Shown here: positions 52,602 to 61,500 of the stretch, one piece after another | Position numbering within the stretch: position 1 is the first letter of the stretch | Layout: every line of letters begins with the position of its first letter | Source of the DNA: Pseudomonas putida | GTDB lineage: Bacteria > Pseudomonadota > Gammaproteobacteria > Pseudomonadales > Pseudomonadaceae | DNA length: 64,000 nt | Reading direction: 5' to 3' | Assembly (NCBI RefSeq): GCF_003228315.1 | Contig: NZ_CP029693.1 | Span: forward strand, 5,304,501-5,368,500 | Notes under the pieces: model-generated | The model's database searches: none | What the model was told of the DNA's origin: nothing | What the model saw: the letters and a program-made list of their open reading frames with translations, nothing else | Translations under genes and position numbers: made by a program

Positions 52602-52638
52602 GCGAGCGGTTTCTCTACTGCTTATGATTGCATTACGC

Positions 52639-52675
52639 AAAAAGGCGAACACCTTGAAGGGTGTTCGTCTTTTTA
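52639..52675. terminator. Bidirectional terminator
   Basis: AAAAAGGCGAACACC-TTGAA-GGGTGTTCGTCTTTTT: a 9-bp stem flanked by A and T runs between the convergent permease and DUF4234 genes. It can stop transcription from both sides. Confidence 0.88.
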
Positions 52676-52678
52676 GTT

Positions 52679-53149
52679 TCAAGCGTTGATAGCCTCGTTT
52701 TTCAGTTGCTTTTTGTCTTCATGCTTTTGCTTGTCGCGAGGAAGGGCGTTGATGCAGTAGTTCACATGGAAGAACGTGACCAACACAGAAAAAAGGCGAT
52801 TAATTCGGGGTTTAAAACCGTGTTCAATCGACGCGTATGTCCTGAGGGCCTTCCTTACGCGGAAGCACCAAATGACAGTGATCGACCAAACCGTGATAGC
52901 CCAAACGAGTCCTAATCCTGATGCAACGGGGTTGAAAATTTGCACCAGCAAGGACCCCATGCCCATGAAAACCAGATATCCAATTAGAAAAGTCGTACTC
53001 ATCACCTTGATGTGTGTGACTTCTTCAATTGCCATAGAAACTTTGTACAACCAGATATACGAATAGAGGCCCACCGTTATCAGCGACAGGAGAATGAAAT
53101 GAAATGTCTTGGTGTTGATTTTTTCTTTCAGCGTTGAGATGTCCGACAT
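52679..53149 (-). CDS. DUF4234 membrane protein
   Basis: A 156-residue membrane protein with about four hydrophobic segments (FHFILLSLITVGLYSYIWLY, TTFLIGYLVFMGMGSLLVQI, LGLVWAITVWSITVIWCF). The opening TVGLYSYIWLYK is characteristic of DUF4234. It has a charged Lys-rich C terminus. Its composition is more AT-rich than the surroundings. Function unknown; transcribed alone. Confidence 0.8.
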   Translation of the reverse strand: MSDISTLKEKINTKTFHFILLSLITVGLYSYIWLYKVSMAIEEVTHIKVMSTTFLIGYLVFMGMGSLLVQIFNPVASGLGLVWAITVWSITVIWCFRVRKALRTYASIEHGFKPRINRLFSVLVTFFHVNYCINALPRDKQKHEDKKQLKNEAINA

Positions 53150-53339
53150 GCAGGCGTTCCATTGGTAGCGGGATTGGCGAAGTACCGGTGAAAATCGGTG
53201 CAAATACGCTACCAAACACCTGCGTGGGAAATTTCCGGACCTGTAAGCAGACACTTCCGGTCCTAAGCGGGATTCAATTCTTGGCCGAGCCACAAAGGCG
53301 TGGGATTCTGTGCGCCCCCACATGGATCTTTGGTCAGCG

Positions 53340-53783
53340 ATGCTTTTTTCTACAGATGTTTCCCACAACAACTCTGCACTTATCCACATCGCCACCGCCC
53401 TGCTGATCGGCCCTGATGGCCGAACCCTGCTGGTACGCAAGCGTGGCACCGAGGCGTTCATGCAGCCGGGGGGCAAGATCGAGGCCCATGAACAGCCGGT
53501 CAACGCTCTGGCCCGCGAGCTGGAAGAGGAGCTGGGATTGATCATCGATCCGGCGCACGCCTCTTTCCTTGGTCAGTTCTCGGCGCCCGCCGCCAACGAG
53601 CCGGGCTTTGTCGTGAAGGCCGAGATTTTTCTGCTGAATATCGATGCACAGGTCACCCCGGCAGCCGAGATCGAAGAGGTGATCTGGATCGACCCGGCCG
53701 GTGATGGCGATCTCGTCCTCGCGCCATTGACACGGGACCTGATCCTGCCGTTTTATCGGGCTTCGCTGACCGCGATCGCCTGA
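53340..53783 (+). CDS. Nudix hydrolase
   Basis: A 147-residue Nudix enzyme with a perfect Nudix box, GGKIEAHEQ...RELEEELGL. Likely cleaves a nucleoside diphosphate derivative; the substrate is unknown. The start is uncertain: ATG at 53340 gives MLFSTDVSHNN, while in-frame ATG at 53322 and GTG at 53310 are possible; none has a clear ribosome-binding site. Followed 22 bases later by the LysE gene. Confidence 0.85.
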   Translation: MLFSTDVSHNNSALIHIATALLIGPDGRTLLVRKRGTEAFMQPGGKIEAHEQPVNALARELEEELGLIIDPAHASFLGQFSAPAANEPGFVVKAEIFLLNIDAQVTPAAEIEEVIWIDPAGDGDLVLAPLTRDLILPFYRASLTAIA

Positions 53784-53805
53784 TCAATCACGCAAAGGAC
53801 CCGCC

Positions 53806-54444
53806 ATGATCCCGCTCCAGGATTTGCTGATTTTCGCCGCCACCGCGTTGCTGCTGGTACTGACGCCGGGACCGAACATGATCTATCTGATCTCCCGTTC
53901 GATCTGCCAGGGGCGCCGGGCCGGCGTGACGTCGCTACTGGGTGTGGTGGCCGGGTTCTTCGTCCATGTGTTCGCCGCCGCTGCGGGTCTCACGGCAGTG
54001 TTCCTGGCCGTGCCGATGGCCTACGAAGTACTGAAGTGGGCCGGTGCGTTGTACCTGTTGTGGCTGGCGTGGCAAGCGGTCAGACCCGGCGCGCGTTCGC
54101 CGTTCGAGGCGCAACAGTTGCCGCCGGATTCTTCGCGCAAGCTGATCACCATGGGCTTTCTCACCAGCGCCCTGAACCCCAAGATTGCGGTGTTCTACCT
54201 GTCGGTGTTTCCGCAGTTCATCTCGCCTGAACACGGCTCGGTGTTCACCCAGAGCATCGTGCTGGGTCTGACCCAGATCAGCGTCAGCTTTTGCGTCAAT
54301 CTGCTGATCGCCCTGTTTGCTGCCGGCATCGCTTCATGGTTCGTCAACAACCCGACCTGGCTGGCGATGCAGCGTTACTTCATGGGCTTCGTGCTGTCAG
54401 CGCTGGCGCTGCGGCTGATGCTTGAACAGCGCCGGATGGCCTGA
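53806..54444 (+). CDS. LysE-family amino acid exporter
   Basis: Inner-membrane exporter of 212 residues (RhtB/LysE family): six hydrophobic segments with the conserved N-terminal TPGPNMIYLISRS and GVTSLLGVVAGFF, then FLTSALNPKIAVFYLSVFPQF. AAGGA precedes the ATG. It forms a cluster with the Nudix gene upstream and the GNAT gene 2 bases downstream. Substrate (amino acid or homoserine lactone-like) cannot be inferred. Confidence 0.92.
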   Translation: MIPLQDLLIFAATALLLVLTPGPNMIYLISRSICQGRRAGVTSLLGVVAGFFVHVFAAAAGLTAVFLAVPMAYEVLKWAGALYLLWLAWQAVRPGARSPFEAQQLPPDSSRKLITMGFLTSALNPKIAVFYLSVFPQFISPEHGSVFTQSIVLGLTQISVSFCVNLLIALFAAGIASWFVNNPTWLAMQRYFMGFVLSALALRLMLEQRRMA

Positions 54445-54446
54445 GC

Positions 54447-54944
54447 ATGTGGATCGAGCGTCTGGATGCCAGCCACGCCCTCGATTACCGGGCGCTGATG
54501 CTCGAAGCCTACGACCGGCATCCGCAGGCCTTCACTTCCAGCGTGCGTGAGCGTGCATCCATGCCGTTGAGTTGGTGGGAGTCGCGCCTGAACGGCAAGC
54601 TGGATGTCGTGTTCGGTGGCTTCGTGGAGGGGCGGTTGGCGGGCATCGCCGGGCTCGCTTTCGAGCCCCGGGAAAAGGCCCGGCACAAGGCGACGCTGTT
54701 TGGCATGTATGTGGCGGCGGGCGTGCGTCAGTGCGGGATGGGTTATCAACTGGTTCAAACCGTACTGGACGAGGCGTGGCGTCATCAGGAGTTACGGCTG
54801 ATCAAGCTGACCGTCACTGCCGGCAACGATGCCGCGTTCAACCTGTACAAGCGCTGCGGCTTCATCCAGTTCGGCCTGGAGCCGATGGCGGTGCGGGTGG
54901 GCGAGGAGTACTTCGACAAGATCCATATGTGGCGGGAGATCTGA
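54447..54944 (+). CDS. GNAT-family N-acetyltransferase
   Basis: A 165-residue acetyltransferase: acetyl-CoA loop region LFGMYVAAGVRQCGMGYQLV (motif A) and the C-terminal TVTAGNDAAFNLYKRCGFIQFG (motif B). The acceptor is unknown. Starts 2 bases after the LysE stop, so both may act on the same amino-acid-like compound. Confidence 0.9.
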   Translation: MWIERLDASHALDYRALMLEAYDRHPQAFTSSVRERASMPLSWWESRLNGKLDVVFGGFVEGRLAGIAGLAFEPREKARHKATLFGMYVAAGVRQCGMGYQLVQTVLDEAWRHQELRLIKLTVTAGNDAAFNLYKRCGFIQFGLEPMAVRVGEEYFDKIHMWREI

Positions 54945-54959
54945 AACCGCCGCAACCCC

Positions 54960-55050
54960 CTGTAGGAGCGAGCCTGCTCGCGATGACGGAGTGTCAGTCG
55001 ACATCGATATGTCTGGTAAGCCGCAATCGCGAGCAGGCTCGCTCCTACAG
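54960..55050. repeat. REPIN
   Basis: Inverted pair of GCGAGCAGGCTCGC palindromes with a spacer containing GTCAGTCGACATCGATATG, loosely like the second spacer class. It lies between the convergent GNAT and metR genes. Confidence 0.88.
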
Positions 55051-55063
55051 GGGATGTGTTGTT

Positions 55064-55981
55064 TTATCGAACAGCGCTGACACCATCCAGCGTCGAAAAC
55101 GACGTGTCCTTCGCCGTCAGCAGAAAATCGCGCATGTACGGCGCATCCAGCATGTCGGCCCGGATCGCCGCATACAGCGTCGCAAACAACCCTTTCTCGC
55201 CCAGGCGCTTGGCCTTCACATAACCCCGCGAGCTGTATTCATGCAGCGCCCAATGGGGCATGCCGCACACGCCGCGTCCGCTGGCCACCAACTGCATCAT
55301 CATCACCGACAGTTCCGAGGTGCGCACCTGGGCCGGTTCGATGTCGGCCGGTTCAAGGAAACGGGTGAAGATGTCCAGCCGATCGCGCTCCACCGGGTAG
55401 GTGATCAGCGTCTCGGTGAGCAAGTCTTCGGGGACGATGTAGGCCTTGCTGGCCAATCGGTGCTGGTTGGCCACCGCGAGCATCGCTTCATAGGTAAACA
55501 GCGGCACATAGGTAATCCCCACCAGATCCACCGGATCGGACGTCACCACCAGATCCAGATCACCACGAGCCAATGCAGGCAGCGGGGCGAAGGAGAAGCC
55601 CGAGGCCAGGTCCAGCTCGACTTCCGGCCAGGCGTCGCGGAACTGGTCGATGGTCGGCATCAGCCACTGGAAGCAGCTGTGGCATTCGATGGCCATGTGC
55701 AGGCGCCCGGCGGTGCCACCGGCCAGACGCGCGATGTCACGCTCGGCAGCGCGCAGCAGCGGGAGGGTGGCGTCGGCCAGTTGCAGCAGGCGCAGACCGG
55801 CGCTGGTGAAGCGCACCGGCTTGGTCTTGCGCACGAACAACGGCATGCCCATGCGCTCTTCCAGCTCCTTGAACTGGTGGGACAGCGCCGACTGCGTCAG
55901 GTGCAGGCGGTCGGCGGCATCCACCAGGCTGTCGGCTTCGCGCAGGGCGTGCAGGGTTTTCAGGTGACGGAGTTCAAGCAC
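55064..55981 (-). CDS. metR: LysR-family regulator of methionine synthesis
   Basis: Transcription activator of 305 residues; N-terminal HTH (HLKTLHALREADSLVDAADR, LTQSALSHQFKELE) and a LysR effector domain with SGFSFAPLPAL and CGMPHWAL typical of MetR. GTG at 55981 is chosen because GGAG lies 7 bases upstream and the family starts there (LELRHLK); longer in-frame starts would cover the divergent control region. Divergent from metE, whose transcription it should activate with homocysteine as co-effector. Confidence 0.92.
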   Translation of the reverse strand: MLELRHLKTLHALREADSLVDAADRLHLTQSALSHQFKELEERMGMPLFVRKTKPVRFTSAGLRLLQLADATLPLLRAAERDIARLAGGTAGRLHMAIECHSCFQWLMPTIDQFRDAWPEVELDLASGFSFAPLPALARGDLDLVVTSDPVDLVGITYVPLFTYEAMLAVANQHRLASKAYIVPEDLLTETLITYPVERDRLDIFTRFLEPADIEPAQVRTSELSVMMMQLVASGRGVCGMPHWALHEYSSRGYVKAKRLGEKGLFATLYAAIRADMLDAPYMRDFLLTAKDTSFSTLDGVSAVR

Positions 55982-56024
55982 CGGAGGGCTCCATGAGGAA
56001 AACTTGTGATCAACACGAAAAGGT

Positions 56025-56037
56025 TGAGTTTGTCTCA
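56025..56037. promoter_or_regulatory. Candidate MetR site between metR and metE
   Basis: TGAGTTTGTCTCA has the half-site spacing of the MetR consensus TGAA-N5-TTCA (here TGAG-N5-CTCA). It lies in the 110-base divergent region, 55 bases before the metE start. Confidence 0.6.
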
Positions 56038-56091
56038 TGTTGGGTTGGCTGTCGACAATAGCGCCATCTTTTACACAGGAGCGCATTCGAC

Positions 56092-58404
56092 ATGGCCGTA
56101 GCCCACACCCTTGGTTTTCCGCGCATTGGCGCCGACCGCGAACTGAAAAAGGCCCTTGAAGCCTACTGGAAGGGCGACCTCGACCAGACCGCGTTGCAAA
56201 GCGTCGGCCGCCAATTGCGCGCCACCCACTGGCAATTGCAGAAAGACGCCGGCATCGACCTGCTGCCGGTCGGCGACTTCGCCTGGTACGACCAGGTGTT
56301 GAGCCATTCCCTGGCCTTCGGCGTGATCCCCGAGCGTTTCGCCAGTACCCGGGACGAACGCGGACTGCCCACCCTCGACACCCTGTTCGCCATGGCCCGT
56401 GGCGCCACGACGAGTTGCTGCGGCGGCGAACATGGCCAGGCGCAATATGCCCAGGAACTGACCAAGTGGTTCGACACCAACTACCACTATCTGGTCCCGG
56501 AATTCACCGCTGACCAGCAGTTCAAGCTGAGCTGGGAACAGCTGTTCGATGAAGTCGAGGAAGCCAGGGCCCTCGGTCACAACGTCAAGCCGGTGATCAT
56601 CGGCCCTCTGACCTACCTGTGGTTGGGCAAGGCGAAAGGCAATGACTTCGACAAGCTCGACCTGCTGGAGCGCCTGCTGCCGATCTACGGCGAAATCCTC
56701 GGGCGCCTCGCGGCCCAGGGCGTGGAATGGGTGCAGATCGATGAACCGATCCTGACCCTCGACCTGCCACAGGAATGGAAAAACGCTTTCGAGCGCGCCT
56801 ATCACATCCTGCAGTATTCGCCGCTGAAAAAGCTGCTGGCGACCTACTTCAGTGGCTTGCAGGACAACCTCGGCCTGGCCGTCGGCCTGCCGGTGCAAGG
56901 CCTGCACATCGACGCCGTGCGCGCGCCGGACCAACTGCTGCACGTGCTCGATCGCCTGCCGATCTACAAGATTCTCTCGGTGGGCCTGGTCAACGGTCGC
57001 AACGTCTGGCGCTGTGAGCTGGAGCCGGTACTCGAACAGCTGCAATTTGCCCAGGAGCGTTTTGGCGACAACCTGTGGGTCAGCAGTTCCTGCTCGCTGC
57101 TGCACAGCCCGGTGGACCTGGAACGCGAAGACAAACTCGACCCCGAACTGAAAAGCTGGCTGGCGTTTGCCGTGCAAAAATGCGGCGAAATCGCCGTGCT
57201 GCGCGATGCGCTCAACGATCCGCAAGCGCCGAAAGTGCGGGCCGCGCTGGCCGAGAGCCGAGCCATCGCCGTCAGCCGTGCCGAATCGCCGCGCATCCAC
57301 AAAGCCGAAGTACAGGCACGCATCGACGCCATCAAGACAACCGACAGCCAGCGCCATTCGCCGTTTGCCAAGCGTATCGAGCAGCAGCGTGCTCGCTTGA
57401 AGTTGCCGGCGTTCCCGACCACCACCATCGGCTCGTTCCCGCAGACCGGATCGATCCGCCTGGCGCGCCAGGCGTTCAAGCAAGGCAAGCTGTCGGCCAA
57501 CGATTACAACGACGCCATGCGCCATGAAATCCGCCATGCGGTGCAGGTTCAGGAGCGTCTGGGGCTGGACGTACTGGTGCACGGGGAAGCCGAGCGCAAT
57601 GACATGGTCGAGTACTTCGCCGAGCAGCTCGACGGGTATGCCTTCACCCGCTTCGGCTGGGTGCAGAGCTACGGTTCGCGCTGTGTGAAGCCGGCGATCA
57701 TCTACGGCGACCTGAGCCGTCCGAACGCCATGACTGTCGACTGGATCACCTACGCACAGAGTCAGACCGACAAGGTCATGAAAGGCATGCTCACCGGTCC
57801 CGTGACCATGCTGATGTGGTCGTTCCCCCGTGAAGACGTGTCGCGCAAGGTCCAGGCACAGCAACTGGCGCTGGCCCTGCGGGATGAAGTGCTGGACCTG
57901 GAAGCCGCCGGCATCAAGATCGTGCAGATCGACGAAGCCGCGTTTCGTGAAGGGCTGCCGCTGCGTCGCGAACAATGGAAGGAGTATCTGGACTGGGCGG
58001 TGGAAGCGTTCCGCTTGAGCGCCAGCGGCGTGCGTGACGAAACCCAGATCCACACCCACATGTGCTACAGCGAATTCAATGACGTGATCGAGGCCATCGC
58101 GGCAATGGACGCCGATGTCATCACCATCGAGACCTCGCGTTCGGACATGGAATTGCTCGAGGCTTTCAAGGCGTTCGATTACCCGAACGACATCGGCCCG
58201 GGCGTGTACGACATCCACTCGCCACGGGTGCCGGACACCGCCGAGGTGGTCAAGTTGATGAGTAAAGCCGTGAAACGGATCCCGGCCGAACGCCTGTGGA
58301 TCAACCCCGACTGCGGGCTGAAGACCCGGGCGTGGCCGGAGACCGAGGCCGCGCTGGTGAACATGGTGGCGGCGGCGCGGCAGCTGCGCAGCCAGTTGGC
58401 GTAA
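56092..58404 (+). CDS. metE: Cobalamin-independent methionine synthase
   Basis: Transfers methyl from methyltetrahydropteroyl-triglutamate to homocysteine. The 770-residue protein has the tandem-barrel layout; N-terminal LGFPRIGADRELKKALEAYW, the linker-to-catalytic barrel FPTTTIGSFPQT, and the zinc ligands His and Cys in HTHMCYSEF and Cys in NPDCGLKTR, near the C terminus. AGGAG lies before the ATG. Divergent from metR. Confidence 0.97.
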   Translation: MAVAHTLGFPRIGADRELKKALEAYWKGDLDQTALQSVGRQLRATHWQLQKDAGIDLLPVGDFAWYDQVLSHSLAFGVIPERFASTRDERGLPTLDTLFAMARGATTSCCGGEHGQAQYAQELTKWFDTNYHYLVPEFTADQQFKLSWEQLFDEVEEARALGHNVKPVIIGPLTYLWLGKAKGNDFDKLDLLERLLPIYGEILGRLAAQGVEWVQIDEPILTLDLPQEWKNAFERAYHILQYSPLKKLLATYFSGLQDNLGLAVGLPVQGLHIDAVRAPDQLLHVLDRLPIYKILSVGLVNGRNVWRCELEPVLEQLQFAQERFGDNLWVSSSCSLLHSPVDLEREDKLDPELKSWLAFAVQKCGEIAVLRDALNDPQAPKVRAALAESRAIAVSRAESPRIHKAEVQARIDAIKTTDSQRHSPFAKRIEQQRARLKLPAFPTTTIGSFPQTGSIRLARQAFKQGKLSANDYNDAMRHEIRHAVQVQERLGLDVLVHGEAERNDMVEYFAEQLDGYAFTRFGWVQSYGSRCVKPAIIYGDLSRPNAMTVDWITYAQSQTDKVMKGMLTGPVTMLMWSFPREDVSRKVQAQQLALALRDEVLDLEAAGIKIVQIDEAAFREGLPLRREQWKEYLDWAVEAFRLSASGVRDETQIHTHMCYSEFNDVIEAIAAMDADVITIETSRSDMELLEAFKAFDYPNDIGPGVYDIHSPRVPDTAEVVKLMSKAVKRIPAERLWINPDCGLKTRAWPETEAALVNMVAAARQLRSQLA

Positions 58405-58412
58405 CACCCCCC

Positions 58413-58515
58413 CTGTAGGAGCGAGCCTGCTCGCGATGGACTCCAGAACGCCGCGGTTTACCAGCCAATACGCGTTTTCGTTGACGTCCAATCGCGAGCA
58501 GGCTCGCTCCTACAG
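58413..58515. repeat. REPIN
   Basis: Inverted pair of GCGAGCAGGCTCGC palindromes; the spacer (GGACTCCAGAACGCCGCGG... TCGTTGACGTCC) is a diverged member of the class at 9470 and 11403. It lies between convergent metE and the large toxin gene. Confidence 0.9.
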
Positions 58516-58520
58516 GTACA

Positions 58521-61500
58521 TCACAGGTTTTCGAAGTGCGCTAACGCAGCCGATCGCTTGCCGATGTCGGCATAGGGCAGGTCGGCATTGTCCGCATGGG
58601 TCAGGAACCGATGTTCCGGCAATTTCAGATGGGCTTTCTCGAAGCCACCGAATTCAGGCGTGGCTTTCGAATAATGAAAATGGGCGTACCACAGCACCTT
58701 TGGCGGCGCTTGCGTCGTGTCCCAGACTTCGTACTCCTGCATATAGTCGATGCGACCATCCCGACGTTTACCCAGATTTTTGATCAGTCCGGTTTTGCGG
58801 ATCTCCACCACGTTGTGTTTGACCAGATCGTCGAGCATGCCATCGGTGGGTTTTTTGCTCTGCAGTGACTGACGGGTTCGCAGCGTGCGGCCAGTGGCAA
58901 CCAGTTCGCTGGCCTTGTCGCGAAGTTGGGTGACAAGGGCATTGCGCGGGGCTATTTCTGCGATGCCATCGGCGCGATGAGTGAGTTCGTTCGCCTCGCT
59001 GGTCATCATGTGTTCCAGGTCCACCGGGAGCATGTCTTGATCGGCATAGGACTGAATGCGGGCCTGATAGGCGTCCTGGGATTGCAATCGCTGGCGGGCG
59101 TCGGCCAGCAGCGAATCGAGGTTTCGGCGCTGGGCATGGGACGGTTGCGGCTGTGGATTGAGCAGGCGGGATTTGCCATGGCTCCCTTGCTCCCAGATTT
59201 CCGTGTAGCCCCCTTGTCCGGTGAGGGTATATCGGCGTGTTTGTGAGCCGGGCTCCCATTGCTCCACCCCGATCAGCCATTGGTCGGTATCGGTGAGGAA
59301 TGCTTTTTTGCTGTTGTGGCCGGCGGGTGCGGCAGGTGGCGGCAGGTTGATCGCCTTGCGTGCCCGCTCGGCCATTTTCGCCAGGCCGTCCAATAGCAAT
59401 GGCACGGCATCCAGATCAAAGTGCTGTGGATAACTGGCGGTCCAGGCATTCATGCTTCGACTGAATTCGCGATAGTTTTCAATGCATTCCTGAAGGATCT
59501 GGTTGCGCTGAGCCTTGGTCGCACTGACTTCCGGCAGACTGTATTGGGTGAACAGATCCCGGTCGACCCGGCTTCTTTTGGCTCGCATCTGGTTCTGGAG
59601 AAAGAACCAGGATAGATCGTTGCTGGTGTCATAACGCGTCACCAATTCAAGCCAATTACCCGTCTTCAGGTAAAGCATGTTTGCCTCGCTCATCCGCCCG
59701 TTGAGCATGGCGACTTCCTGGGTCAATTGAGCCTTTTGTGCGCTGACGGTGATGCGTTGATACCAATGATTAAGGTCTCGTAGATGGGCGTCTATCGTGT
59801 CGAACTCCTTGATCATTTCAAGGCGCAGCTTTCTGATGTCCCCCAGCACTCCCAACCGCTCGGAGAGGGCCGTCGCAGGCATGTCATCGAGCTTTTGCGT
59901 CAACGCATCGATGCTGTCGATCAGGGGATTGACGCGATGATTGGCCAGGAACAGGCGTTGCTTGTAACGGTCGGCGAGCATCAGTGCGGCGTTGCTTTGG
60001 AACTCCAGAAGCGCGCGCCTTTTGTTGCCATGGGTGAGGGGAAGCAGATCTACCAGTGTCTGATGATAACGACCGGCCAATTCGATATCGCCCATGCAGG
60101 CTGTTTCAGCCTGCTGCAGCAGTGTCGGCGTACGATTCGGTGCAGGCGTGGTGTTGTAGGTGTTCAGGGTGGTGTCGGTTTGCTTGACCCGCGCATCGAT
60201 TTGCAGCGCCAGGCTGTCGGCGCCTTCGGTCAGGGCATGCTGGCGGCGAAAACCTTCATCGACCCACCAGCGCGGCAGGCGCTCGCGAACGGCTTGCGGC
60301 CAGACCGGATCAAGGGTGTCCGCCAGATGCCCCAACAGGTTGCCGCCACCGAGGCCGCCTCCTTCGAATGCCACGCCGTAAACGCCAAACCAGGTGTCCC
60401 ACTGTCCGGACTCATCCAGTGCGATGGGTTGTTTGTAGGTCTTTCGAGTCGTGCCTTTCAAACGCCAGTTGCGTGAATCGGTGCTGCGCTCGACCTGGAA
60501 AACCCGCCCCTGGCGCACGATGAAATCACCGTCGGCATGGCGGTAGATGTTGCGGTAGATCCCATGAGTAGCCGGTTGCAGGCTCGACAGCGAGAGCGGT
60601 TTTTCATACTCGTAGCCCGCGAAGCGCTGAACCACCCTGCTGGCCTCATGCAGGGAGGTAGTCGACATGGCAGCGCCTTTGTTCAACCCCCTCAGATGAC
60701 GCAATCGAGTGGCCGAGCGTGCGCCCTGGGTTGTCCCGATCGACGCGCTGGGCAAAATATCCATGGCGGCATCGATCAGGCACAACAGCACCGACTCAAC
60801 CTCCGCCAGCCCATCACCTGCCTCGCCGCGCACGAAGGCCGCCACCGCTTGATTGGCGCTGTTCCAGGCGTCGTACAACGCAATGGCGGTACCGACAAAG
60901 GGCACCAGGCCAAGGGCCATTTTCATGTAGTTGAACGCACGAGGACCCTGGAGCGCATAACGTTCAAGGTACAAGTCATTGTTGGAGCGGGACGTGGCGC
61001 GGTGGGCTTCGATCAACCGTCCCATGTGGCTATCGAGTTGATGCGCCGCCAGCGATGTGGTCGACGGCCAGCGCGTTCCGATTCCGATCAGCGCGTCGAA
61101 ATGTTTGAGCTGGGCCTGGTTGATGCGACTGAGGTGCGCCTGGACACTGCCTTGCAAGGCTCGCCCCGCCAGGTACCTGGCCATCTCGTCGCGCAGGCAC
61201 AGGTTGTAGAGTGCCTTGCGAGCCATTTCCAGATTGTCGAAGCGTCTCAAAAATTGCTTGTCGGGGCTGTCCGGCAGGTAGAGCAAGGTCATCCCGCTGA
61301 CTTGTTCCTCAATGAAGGTCACCCCCGCCAGCGTTACGGGACCTTCATTGGGCGTGTCCTTGCCGCCGACCGTGAGGTTGGCCGGCCAGAGCACCAGACG
61401 TTTGCCATCCGTCCGCCAGGCTTGCTCGGTGTCAGCATCGATGGCGATGCTGAACACCTGCTGGTCATCGTGACTGATCTGTTTTTGCAAGCGGGCGCAT

